6,731 nt of DNA from Sediminibacterium sp. (GTDB lineage: Bacteria > Bacteroidota > Bacteroidia > Chitinophagales > Chitinophagaceae), in the NCBI GenBank assembly GCA_028288645.1, contig JAQBNJ010000252.1, positions 1-6,731 on the forward strand, read 5' to 3'. The notes under the pieces were generated by a model that was not told where the DNA came from, searched no databases, and saw only the letters and a program-made list of their open reading frames with translations. Made by a program: the position numbers and the translations under genes. Each line of letters begins with the position of its first letter. Position 1 is the first letter of the stretch. Below, piece after piece: positions 1 to 5,081 of the stretch.

Positions 1-57
1 AGTTACTTTTGATCATTGGTATTATTTTAAGTGTCGTAACTCAAAACTACCAATTTA

Positions 58-86
58 GGGAGGCCGAAAGGCCTGCCCTTTTTTTT
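58..86 (+). terminator. Rho-independent terminator of an upstream plus-strand gene
   Basis: The stem GGG-AGGCC (58-65) closes over a GAAA tetraloop (66-69) and pairs with GGCCT (70-74) and CCC (76-78), leaving one bulged G at 75. Eight T residues follow (79-86), so termination runs left to right. The minus-strand side lacks a U-tract, so it is not a convincing terminator for the converging pseudouridine synthase gene. The gene it serves ends at or before the left edge: one frame stops at TGA 10-12 (ending S-Y-F), another at TAG 56-58 touching the stem. The first fits normal spacing better, but too little is visible to call a CDS. Confidence 0.85.
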
Positions 87-130
87 ATTAAAATAACTTT
101 TACCGGACAGTAGTGATTCAAAATTCCCTG

Positions 131-147
131 TTCATTATTCATTATTC
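131..147. repeat. Short tandem repeat, 7-bp period
   Basis: The unit TTCATTA occurs twice (131-137 and 138-144) followed by a partial TTC. It sits just past the stop codon of the RluA-family gene and next to a TTCAAAAT word (117-124), whose reverse complement ATTTTGAA also starts the inverted repeats at 867 and 6498. It resembles the word-like intergenic repeats elsewhere in the window. No function can be assigned. Confidence 0.5.
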
Positions 148-149
148 TT

Positions 150-860
150 TCACCCCTTCCATTTCCTTAACTGCTGTAACACGGCCCGCAGATCCTTTGG
201 TATAGTGGCTTCCAGGTCAAAATCTTCTCCGTGTAAAGTAAACTTTAACCGGTAAGAATGAAGCGCCAGCCTTGATAGCACCGGCCTTTCTTCTTCCGCC
301 GTTTTAGACAGTTTGAAATTTTTCTTGAGTGAGGATAACAACAAAGGTTTCGGATCACCATAAATTTCATCACAAACAATGGAATGGCCAATGTGTTGCA
401 TATGCACGCGTATCTGGTGTGTGCGCCCTGTATGTATCCTGAATTGTACCCAGGAGAATAACCGGAAAGATTCAAGTACCTCATAGTCGGTCAACGAAAA
501 TTTCCCCTTTGCATGCGTCAACATCTTTGTTGCCTTGCCCGGGTGCTCCATGATCGGTGCATCAATACTTCCGGATGCATTCATCATATTGCCATATACC
601 AATCCCAGGTAATATTTTTCCATCTCCCGCCCTTCAAATAACATCGAGAGATCTTTGTGACTCTCTTCATTCTTTGCAAATACAATAACGCCGCTGGTAT
701 CCCTGTCTAATCTATGCACAGTATAAATGCCATTGTATCTTTCTTTCAATAGATCCTTCAATGATACTTCCTGTCCCAACCTGTCAGGAATACTAAGTAG
801 GCCAGACGGTTTGTTGACCGCGATGAAATGATCGTTCTCAAAAATAATATCTAACTGCAT
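150..860 (-). CDS. RluA-family pseudouridine synthase
   Basis: Isomerises specific uridines to pseudouridine in rRNA or tRNA in the cytoplasm. The 236-residue protein is a bare catalytic domain without an S4 RNA-binding domain. Visible family motifs are NKPSG (16-20), HRLDRDTSG (49-57) with the expected catalytic Asp at 52, and RIHTGRTHQIRVH (141-153). An insertion at about 171-195, rich in Lys, Leu and Glu, precedes the last strands. The start is set at the ATG at 858-860 (MQLDIIF). The frame stays open upstream to 935, but those 25 extra residues (phenylalanine- and glutamine-rich, e.g. FQNFPISQFQNS) are simply a translation of the intergenic inverted repeat. The gene lies 103 bp downstream of the RluB-type gene on the same strand and has no visible promoter or Shine-Dalgarno sequence of its own, so co-transcription is likely. 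The family is certain. The modified site (RluA, RluC, RluD or TruC type) cannot be told from the sequence alone. Confidence 0.93.
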   Translation of the reverse strand: MQLDIIFENDHFIAVNKPSGLLSIPDRLGQEVSLKDLLKERYNGIYTVHRLDRDTSGVIVFAKNEESHKDLSMLFEGREMEKYYLGLVYGNMMNASGSIDAPIMEHPGKATKMLTHAKGKFSLTDYEVLESFRLFSWVQFRIHTGRTHQIRVHMQHIGHSIVCDEIYGDPKPLLLSSLKKNFKLSKTAEEERPVLSRLALHSYRLKFTLHGEDFDLEATIPKDLRAVLQQLRKWKG

Positions 861-866
861 GATCGA

Positions 867-960
867 ATTTTGAAATTGGGAAATTGGGAAATTTTGGAAT
901 TGATACGAGTGCCTGCCCCGAAAGAAATTTCCCAATTTCCCAATCCCAAAATTTCAAAAT
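867..960. repeat. Long intergenic inverted repeat between the two pseudouridine synthase genes
   Basis: The left arm (867-894, 28 nt) and right arm (925-960, 36 nt) are reverse complements except for 8 extra nucleotides in the right arm, around a 30-nt loop (895-924). On the minus-strand transcript this gives about 10 bp of stem, an 8-nt bulge, and about 18 bp more. Each arm is built from tandem words such as AAATTGGG. It lies 3 bp past the stop codon of the upstream gene and 6 bp before the start of the downstream gene, and is not followed by a U-tract, so it is not a typical terminator. It could act as an mRNA processing or stabilising hairpin, or be a neutral palindromic repeat. Confidence 0.8.
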
Positions 961-963
961 AGA

Positions 964-2103
964 TTAATCTTCGCCTGTATTTTTTTCAACCCTTTTCGCT
1001 TTTTCCGCGTTCTTATTTTTCCTGAGGAATGATTGGTTCATGAACTTTAATAAACGCACTTCCTTCTCCTGCAGAAAACGCCATTTTCCGCGTTCTACAT
1101 TTTTCTTGGTGAGGTTGGCGAACATTACCCTGTCGAGAGCTTTTACATCATAGCCGAGATGTTCAAATATGCGGCGAACGATGCGGTTGCGGCCGCTATG
1201 TATTTCAATACCCACAACGGTTTTGTCTTTTGCATCCGCATAACCAACTGCATCTGCCTGTATAAATCCATCTTCGAGTGTAATGCCTTCCACGATGGAC
1301 TCAAGATCTTTCTTACTGACAACCTTATCAAGTGTTACCTCGTAAATTTTCTTGATCTCGAAAGAAGGGTGCGTTAATTTCTGTGCGAGTTCACCATCAT
1401 TGGTGAGTATCAGCACACCGGTTGTGTTCCTGTCCAACCTTCCAACAGGATACACTCTTTCAGGTGTTGCCTGTTTCACAAGATCCAATACTGTTTTTCT
1501 GCCTTGCGGATCATTGGAAGTGGTTAAAAAATCCTTCGGTTTATTCAACAGTATGTAAACAGAATTTCTTTGCAGGAAAACCTGTTTACCTTTTACGATT
1601 ACTTTATTGGCGGCAGTTACTTTATAACCGGGTTCAAATATTTTATCGCCATCAACCGTTACTTTTCCTTCTTTCACTAATTCAGCAGCTTCTCTTCTTC
1701 CGCAAACACCGGCGTGGGCGATGAATTTGTTCAAAGGCATTTGGTCTGAAGCGGTTGGAGTTTGGGGTTTGGAGTTTGGGGTTTGAGAGGCCGATTGTTT
1801 AGGGTCTACTCCAGTCTTCGGACCTCTAACTTCAGTCTTTTTAGCTCCATGCATTTCATGTTTCTTCGTAGGAACACCGGGTTTGCCTTTATCCTGCGAC
1901 CTGAATTTTGCTGCCTGGGGTTTGTCTTCTTTTTCGGGAGTGATTCCGCGCATTTTTTCAATCTTCTTTCTGCGCAGTTCTTCGCCTGCGGCGCGGGCTT
2001 CCAGTTTGTTCTTTTTCTTTTCCTGGCGGTAGGCTTCTTTTATGGCACTGCCTTTTGTCTGGTTGGCAAACTTGTCGAAGTTGTCTGTACGTTGTTTTTT
2101 CAT
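964..2103 (-). CDS. rluB: RsuA/RluB-family pseudouridine synthase with S4 domain and basic N-terminal extension
   Basis: Converts one uridine in ribosomal RNA to pseudouridine. Of 379 residues, 1-120 form a low-complexity extension rich in Lys, Glu, Gln and Pro, presumably disordered. An S4 RNA-binding domain follows at about 122-168 (MPLNKFIAHAGVCGRREA... KVTVDG). The catalytic domain begins at YILLNKPKDFLTT (183-195). It contains GRLDRNTTG (221-229) with the expected catalytic Asp 224, the LTHPSFEIKKIYEV segment typical of RsuA/RluB/RluE/RluF, and GRNRIVRRIFEHLGYDV (304-320). A basic tail of about 25 residues ends the protein. The start at 2101-2103 is preceded by a TACCTTTG element about 35 bp upstream. 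Met122 would give a core-length protein, but the open extension and the promoter position favour the long form. The linker holds DNA repeats (see findings). The family is secure. The symbol is given by closest subfamily, and the target base is not proven. Confidence 0.9.
   Translation of the reverse strand: MKKQRTDNFDKFANQTKGSAIKEAYRQEKKKNKLEARAAGEELRRKKIEKMRGITPEKEDKPQAAKFRSQDKGKPGVPTKKHEMHGAKKTEVRGPKTGVDPKQSASQTPNSKPQTPTASDQMPLNKFIAHAGVCGRREAAELVKEGKVTVDGDKIFEPGYKVTAANKVIVKGKQVFLQRNSVYILLNKPKDFLTTSNDPQGRKTVLDLVKQATPERVYPVGRLDRNTTGVLILTNDGELAQKLTHPSFEIKKIYEVTLDKVVSKKDLESIVEGITLEDGFIQADAVGYADAKDKTVVGIEIHSGRNRIVRRIFEHLGYDVKALDRVMFANLTKKNVERGKWRFLQEKEVRLLKFMNQSFLRKNKNAEKAKRVEKNTGED
1755..1787. 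repeat. 14-bp-period tandem repeat inside the RluB-type linker
   Basis: A unit TTTGGAGTTTGGGG occurs as a nearly full copy (1755-1767), a full copy (1768-1781) and a partial TTTGAG (1782-1787). The period is not a multiple of three, so it is a DNA-level repeat. It happens to stay open in the gene's frame and encodes the Ser/Gln/Thr/Pro-rich residues 106-117 (SQTPNSKPQTPT). It lies in the variable linker before the S4 domain. Confidence 0.7.
1805..1839. repeat. Direct repeat inside the RluB-type linker
   Basis: TCTACTCCAGTCTT (1805-1818) and TCTAACTTCAGTCTT (1825-1839) form an imperfect direct repeat about 20 bp apart. They encode part of the linker (KTEVRGPKTGVD region, residues about 89-100). 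Together with the neighbouring 14-bp repeat, this suggests the linker grew by accretion of repeat words. Confidence 0.5.
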
Positions 2104-2137
2104 GTAGTGTATTTATGCTGTTTTGCAACAGGAGCCG

Positions 2138-2145
2138 CAAAGGTA
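2138..2145 (-). promoter_or_regulatory. Bacteroidota-type -7 promoter element for the RluB-type gene
   Basis: Read on the minus strand, 2145-2138 is TACCTTTG, an exact match to the TAnnTTTG -7 consensus of the primary Bacteroidota sigma factor. Transcription would begin near 2131-2134, giving a leader of about 30 nt. No TTTG-like -33 box is seen at the usual spacing, because that stretch is the terminator hairpin of the upstream gene. Confidence 0.5.
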
Positions 2146-2149
2146 GCCC

Positions 2150-2182
2150 AAAAAAAGAGAAGCAGGCATTTGCCCGCTTCTC
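2150..2182 (-). terminator. Rho-independent terminator of the Spy-like gene
   Basis: On the minus strand an 11-bp stem (arms 2182-2172 and 2167-2157, one G-U pair) closes a 4-nt loop (2171-2168) and is followed by seven U residues (2156-2150). It begins 28 bp past the Spy-like stop codon. The -7 element of the next gene starts only 4 bp beyond the U-tract, so the two signals are packed together. Confidence 0.9.
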
Positions 2183-2210
2183 AGCTGTATTCATCGAAAC
2201 CCTGCTTGCT

Positions 2211-2834
2211 TTATTTTTCTGCCTGTATGCCCTTGCCCCTGCGGCCGCCTTTCATCTTTTGTAACTGCTCTGGTGTCAATACAGACTTCAATTGTTCATG
2301 GTGTTGTTTTGAAATGGCCCTTACCTGCTCTCTTTTCTGGTCTTCGGATAATTCTTTGTTCTCGCGGATACTTTTTATTTTATCCTGGAACCCTGCCTGG
2401 CTTTCTTTGAGTTTTTTCGATTGTTCGTCACTTAAACCCAACTGCGTTTTCATTTTGTCGAAATGCTTTGCCTGACCATCTTTCATTCTTTGCTGCGCAT
2501 TTTTTCTTTGCGAAGCCATCTGTGTTTTCTGCTCAGGTGTAAGTAAGGCCTGGAATTTTTCATGCTGCTCTTTTTTCAGTGCAGCCGTTTTTGCCCGGTA
2601 ATCACCAACGGTCATACTGGTGTTTTTACGCAGCTCTGCGAATTGTTTCTGGTAGCCTTCGTTCAGTTCCTTTGCTTTTGTTTTTTGTTCATCACTCAAA
2701 TTGACATTAGCGAATTGTTTTTTCGCACCTATGTTTTTGTGATGAGTTGCTTTCCTGTCTTCCTTTTTTGTTTGTGCCTGCAATGAGCCCGCTACAAGGA
2801 GTAGGGCTGTTGCTGCGATAAAAAGTTTCTTCAT
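2211..2834 (-). CDS. Secreted Spy/CpxP-like LTxxQ protein with duplicated module
   Basis: A 207-residue exported protein resembling the periplasmic Spy/CpxP family. These are helical, chaperone-like envelope-stress proteins marked by LTxxQ motifs. A signal peptide spans 1-20 (basic MKK, hydrophobic core LFIAATALLLVAG, probable cleavage LQA|Q). The mature part is highly charged (Lys, Gln, Glu), helical and has no Cys. Motifs are LSDEQ (46-50), LTPEQ (98-102), LSDEQ (134-138), LSEDQ (162-166) and LTPEQ (186-190). The LSDEQ-to-LTPEQ distance is 52 residues in both halves, so the protein is two copies of one module about 88 residues apart. It ends in a basic glycine-rich tail (GGRRGKG). It stands alone between two terminators, and no two-component or sigma/anti-sigma gene is adjacent. 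Family membership is inferred from motifs. A chaperone function is not shown. Confidence 0.8.
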   Translation of the reverse strand: MKKLFIAATALLLVAGSLQAQTKKEDRKATHHKNIGAKKQFANVNLSDEQKTKAKELNEGYQKQFAELRKNTSMTVGDYRAKTAALKKEQHEKFQALLTPEQKTQMASQRKNAQQRMKDGQAKHFDKMKTQLGLSDEQSKKLKESQAGFQDKIKSIRENKELSEDQKREQVRAISKQHHEQLKSVLTPEQLQKMKGGRRGKGIQAEK

Positions 2835-2870
2835 GGTCTTTTATAATTTTGCTCTTATATAAGACCATGA
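2831..2870 (-). promoter_or_regulatory. Inverted repeat covering the start codon of the Spy-like gene
   Basis: TCATGGTCTT (2831-2840) and AAGACCATGA (2861-2870) are perfect 10-bp reverse complements separated by 20 bp. One arm contains the start codon (2832-2834). In the minus-strand mRNA the two arms would pair and bury the AUG. The spacer holds a second 10-bp palindrome, CTTATATAAG (2854-2863). It could be an RNA switch on translation or a repressor/activator site. Which one is not decidable from sequence. Confidence 0.55.
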
Positions 2871-3017
2871 TCGATCCAACAGGTTTAAACAGGTGATCAA
2901 AACAATTGTTAAAGGCGCTATGATGATAAAACAGAGTAAAAATATTTTTTGCATACCGATCGAATTTTTTCATGAATGTTAAAAAAAACATGCCAGCTCT
3001 TAACAGATACACCGGGC
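2871..3017. other. Upstream region of the Spy-like gene, no gene seen
   Basis: An A/T-rich gap between the rlmN terminator and the Spy-like start. It holds the small palindromes GTTTAAAC (2883-2890) and AACAATTGTT (2891-2900). I find no exact TAnnTTTG element on the minus strand here, so the promoter may use an alternative sigma factor or a degenerate box. The open frame that runs through here on the minus strand has no coding character. Confidence 0.45.
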
Positions 3018-3046
3018 AAAAAAAATGCAGCCTGGAGGGGCCGCAT
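3018..3046 (-). terminator. Rho-independent terminator of rlmN
   Basis: On the minus strand ATGCGGCC (3046-3039) pairs with GGCTGCAT (3032-3025), with one G-U pair, around a 6-nt loop (3038-3033). A run of U residues follows (to 3018). It starts 24 bp after the rlmN stop codon and isolates rlmN from the Spy-like gene. Confidence 0.9.
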
Positions 3047-3070
3047 CGTTATTTGTGTAAAATATCGTAT

Positions 3071-4120
3071 TTAATGTTTGTCCTTATTAGCTAATTGTCC
3101 ACAAGCCGCGTCAATGTCCTTTCCTCTGCTCCGGCGCAGGCGGGCATTCACCTTATTGGTTTCCAGGATACCCATAAAGTTCTGGATCCCTTCTTCATCA
3201 GGCTTGGTAAAACGAAAAGCGTCTATCGGGTTGTATTCGATGATATTTACCAGGTCGGCAGGGATCTGGCGGAAAACCCTTGTCAGTTCCTCAGCGTCTT
3301 TATCAGAATCGTTCAGGTTCTTGAACAGGATATATTCCAGGGTGATCTCGTTACCCGTTTGTTTGTAGAAATAATTCAGCGCCTCAGTCAACACTTTAAT
3401 ATTGTTCGTCTCGTTGATCGGCATGATCTGGTTACGTTTCGCATCATTGGCTGCGTGTAAGGAAAGCGCCAGTTTAAAACGAACCTTGTCATCACCCAGC
3501 ATTCTTATCTGCTTGGCTACCCCTGCGGTTGAAACGGTGATCCTTTTCGGGCTCATAAACAAACCATCTTCGGCAGAGATCCGTTCGATAGCCCTCAATA
3601 CATTGCTGTAATTCATCAATGGCTCACCCATTCCCATGAAAACGATATGGGTCAGTTTCTTTTCGAAGGTCTTTTCACTTTGCTGGTTGATCATGACCAC
3701 CTGGTCGTAGATCTCATCGTAAGTAAGATTGCGTTTACGGTCCATATAACCGGTTGCACAGAACTTACAACTCAAACTACAGCCGATCTGCGAAGACACA
3801 CAGGCGGTCTTGCGTTCTTCCGTAGGGATCAATACGCTTTCGATCAGGTGCCCGTCAAAGGTTTTAAAACGGCTCTTAACGGTCCCGTCATCACTGAACT
3901 GGGTAGCATCTATTTTTAAAGCAGGCAGGGAAAAATTTTCAGAGAGCTTGGTACGCAGGTCCTTGCTCAGGTTGGTCATATCATCAAAACTATGCGCGTG
4001 TTTTTGCCAGATCCATTCATGCACCTGTTTTACACGGAACTTCTTATCGCCGATGGATTCAAAATATGCTTCAAGATCAGCCACGCCGAGATGGCGTATA
4101 TTGGGTAAAGGGGTATTCAT
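3071..4120 (-). CDS. rlmN: Dual-specificity RNA methyltransferase RlmN (radical SAM)
   Basis: Methylates C2 of adenine 2503 in 23S rRNA and, in characterised homologues, adenine 37 of some tRNAs, using a radical SAM mechanism with a methylated cysteine intermediate. The 349-residue length is normal. The N-terminal helical RNA-binding domain covers about 1-90 (FRVKQVHEWIWQK at 28-40). Glu94 in HLIESVLIP matches the proton-abstracting Glu105 of E. coli. The [4Fe-4S] motif is C114-x3-C118-x2-C121. GMGEP (163-167) is the SAM-binding motif. Cys107 and Cys340 correspond to E. coli Cys118 and the methyl-carrying Cys355, so every key residue is present. The start ATG lies 4 bp after a TATCTTTG element, with no room for a ribosome binding site. 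The gene is flanked by a strong terminator downstream and sits alone between KilA-N and Spy-like genes. The identification is firm. Confidence 0.97.
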   Translation of the reverse strand: MNTPLPNIRHLGVADLEAYFESIGDKKFRVKQVHEWIWQKHAHSFDDMTNLSKDLRTKLSENFSLPALKIDATQFSDDGTVKSRFKTFDGHLIESVLIPTEERKTACVSSQIGCSLSCKFCATGYMDRKRNLTYDEIYDQVVMINQQSEKTFEKKLTHIVFMGMGEPLMNYSNVLRAIERISAEDGLFMSPKRITVSTAGVAKQIRMLGDDKVRFKLALSLHAANDAKRNQIMPINETNNIKVLTEALNYFYKQTGNEITLEYILFKNLNDSDKDAEELTRVFRQIPADLVNIIEYNPIDAFRFTKPDEEGIQNFMGILETNKVNARLRRSRGKDIDAACGQLANKDKH

Positions 4121-4124
4121 TTTG

Positions 4125-4132
4125 CAAAGATA
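4125..4132 (-). promoter_or_regulatory. Bacteroidota-type -7 promoter element abutting the rlmN start
   Basis: Read on the minus strand, 4132-4125 is TATCTTTG, matching the TAnnTTTG consensus exactly. Only CAAA separates it from the start codon at 4120-4118. The expected start of transcription is therefore at or within a few bases of the AUG. No clear TTTG -33 box is visible at 17-23 bp upstream. Confidence 0.55.
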
Positions 4133-4226
4133 GCCTCTTAGACACTTATATCCATTTGTCTACGGGGAACTGGCTACAATTCACTCATAAAATAATCATA
4201 ATAGTGATTGTGCCCTTTCCGGCTGG
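4133..4226. other. Intergenic gap between rlmN and the KilA-N gene
   Basis: A 94-bp A/T-rich stretch with no open frame of coding character. On the minus strand only a weak 5-bp stem (AATCA/TGATT around 4193-4208) follows the KilA-N stop, with no U-tract, so no convincing terminator separates the two genes. Confidence 0.4.
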
Positions 4227-5051
4227 TTATCTCAGTTTTTTTACCTGCCTGTTGTTAACCAATGATCTCATTTGAGTGATAGCTATGGTGTTTAGCTGTT
4301 GTAGTCTTTCGGGTTGTCCTTGACCCAGGTGAATTAAAACAGCATTCAGGCTTTCTAAATTAGACAATACCACCAATTGTTCAATAGTTGCCGCATCTCT
4401 TATATTACCTTCTGTTTTTGTGTTGATACCTCTCCATTGTTTTGCAGTAACACCGAACAAGGCCATATTAAGCAGATCTGCTTCATTGGCATACACATGG
4501 TTGATTTGGGATTTATTGAGCTCTTTCGGGACGAGTTTTTCTTTGATGGCATCAGTATGGATATGATAATTGATTTTGGCTAAAGTGCGTTGCAGATCCC
4601 ATTCAAGTTTGAACCTGTTGTTTTCATCTTCTTTGAGGCGCTGGAATTCTTTGATGATGTATAATTTGAACTCAATAGAAATCCAGGAAGCAAATTCAAA
4701 AGCGATGTCTTTATGTGCAAATGTGCCACCATATCTGCCTGATTTTGAAATAATACCAATGGCATTCGTTGATTCAACCCATTTTTTAGGGGTCATGATG
4801 AAACTATTAAGGCCAGCTTGTTTTTTAAACCCGTCGAATTCGACGGGTTTAAAATCCGGGTTATGCATTTGTTCCCAGAATCCCAATAATTCAATGGTAT
4901 TACGGTTTCTAAGCCAATTTTTAACTATATCATCAGTATGCCCGGAATCTTTGTATTTAGCTATATCAGTAAGGGATATATAATCGGACTGCCCTCCCTG
5001 ATAGATGGTAATTTCCGTTCCTTTTACATTAATGGTTTTATTCTTTGACAT
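4227..5051 (-). CDS. KilA-N domain protein
   Basis: A 274-residue protein with an N-terminal KilA-N domain (about 10-138), a fold found in phage, large DNA virus and mobile-element proteins and presumed to bind nucleic acid. Characteristic segments are YISLTDIAKYKD (24-35), IVKNWLRNRNTIELLGFWE (42-60), PVEFDGFKKQAGLNSF (69-84), and SGRYGGTFAHKDIAFEFASW (104-123), followed by ISIEFKLYIIKEFQRLK (124-140). The C-terminal half (about 141-274) is helical and charged, with no domain I recognise. The start is supported by AAAAGGA six bases before the ATG, unusual here since the housekeeping neighbours lack one. By eye, codon use is richer in A/T than the flanking rlmN and thiolase genes, which fits horizontal transfer. 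A perfect 32-bp palindrome encodes residues 67-76. No phage structural, integrase or toxin gene is adjacent. A DNA-binding or phage-interference role would be inference only. Confidence 0.88.
   Translation of the reverse strand: MSKNKTINVKGTEITIYQGGQSDYISLTDIAKYKDSGHTDDIVKNWLRNRNTIELLGFWEQMHNPDFKPVEFDGFKKQAGLNSFIMTPKKWVESTNAIGIISKSGRYGGTFAHKDIAFEFASWISIEFKLYIIKEFQRLKEDENNRFKLEWDLQRTLAKINYHIHTDAIKEKLVPKELNKSQINHVYANEADLLNMALFGVTAKQWRGINTKTEGNIRDAATIEQLVVLSNLESLNAVLIHLGQGQPERLQQLNTIAITQMRSLVNNRQVKKLR
4823..4854. repeat. Perfect 32-bp palindrome inside the KilA-N gene
   Basis: The half-site TTTTAAACCCGTCGAA is followed directly by its exact reverse complement, with the centre between 4838 and 4839 and no spacer. 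On the coding strand it encodes FKPVEFDGFK (residues 67-76), part of a segment that I recall as conserved in KilA-N proteins. It is closely related to the palindrome at 5086-5119. Confidence 0.9.
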
Positions 5052-5056
5052 AGCTA

Positions 5057-5063
5057 TCCTTTT
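5057..5063 (-). promoter_or_regulatory. Ribosome binding site of the KilA-N gene
   Basis: On the minus strand AAAAGGA lies 5 bases before the ATG at 5049-5051. It supports this start and contrasts with rlmN and both pseudouridine synthase genes, none of which has a purine-rich site at this spacing. Confidence 0.55.
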
Positions 5064-5081
5064 GTTGCGAATTCTATCACT

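Noticed and set aside
1..57. C-terminal end of a plus-strand gene at the left edge
   Set aside because: A terminator shows that a gene ends nearby, but at least two frames are possible (stops at 10-12 and 56-58) and the visible codons are too few to choose.
861..935. N-terminal extension of the RluA-family protein to an upstream ATG at 935
   Set aside because: The 25 added residues are a translation of the intergenic inverted repeat, and the family fold starts at MQLDIIF, so the start at 860 is preferred.
1762..2475. Plus-strand open frame of 237 codons, phenylalanine- and cysteine-rich
   Set aside because: It is antisense to the RluB-type and Spy-like genes and crosses both the terminator and the promoter between them. 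Its composition mirrors Lys/Gln-rich codons on the other strand.
2707..3012. Minus-strand open frame of 101 codons upstream of the Spy-like gene
   Set aside because: It overlaps the Spy-like start in another frame and translates A/T-rich noncoding sequence without coding character.
4570..4983. Plus-strand open frame of 137 codons opposite the KilA-N gene
   Set aside because: The minus-strand frame has clear KilA-N motifs and a ribosome binding site, so this one is a shadow.
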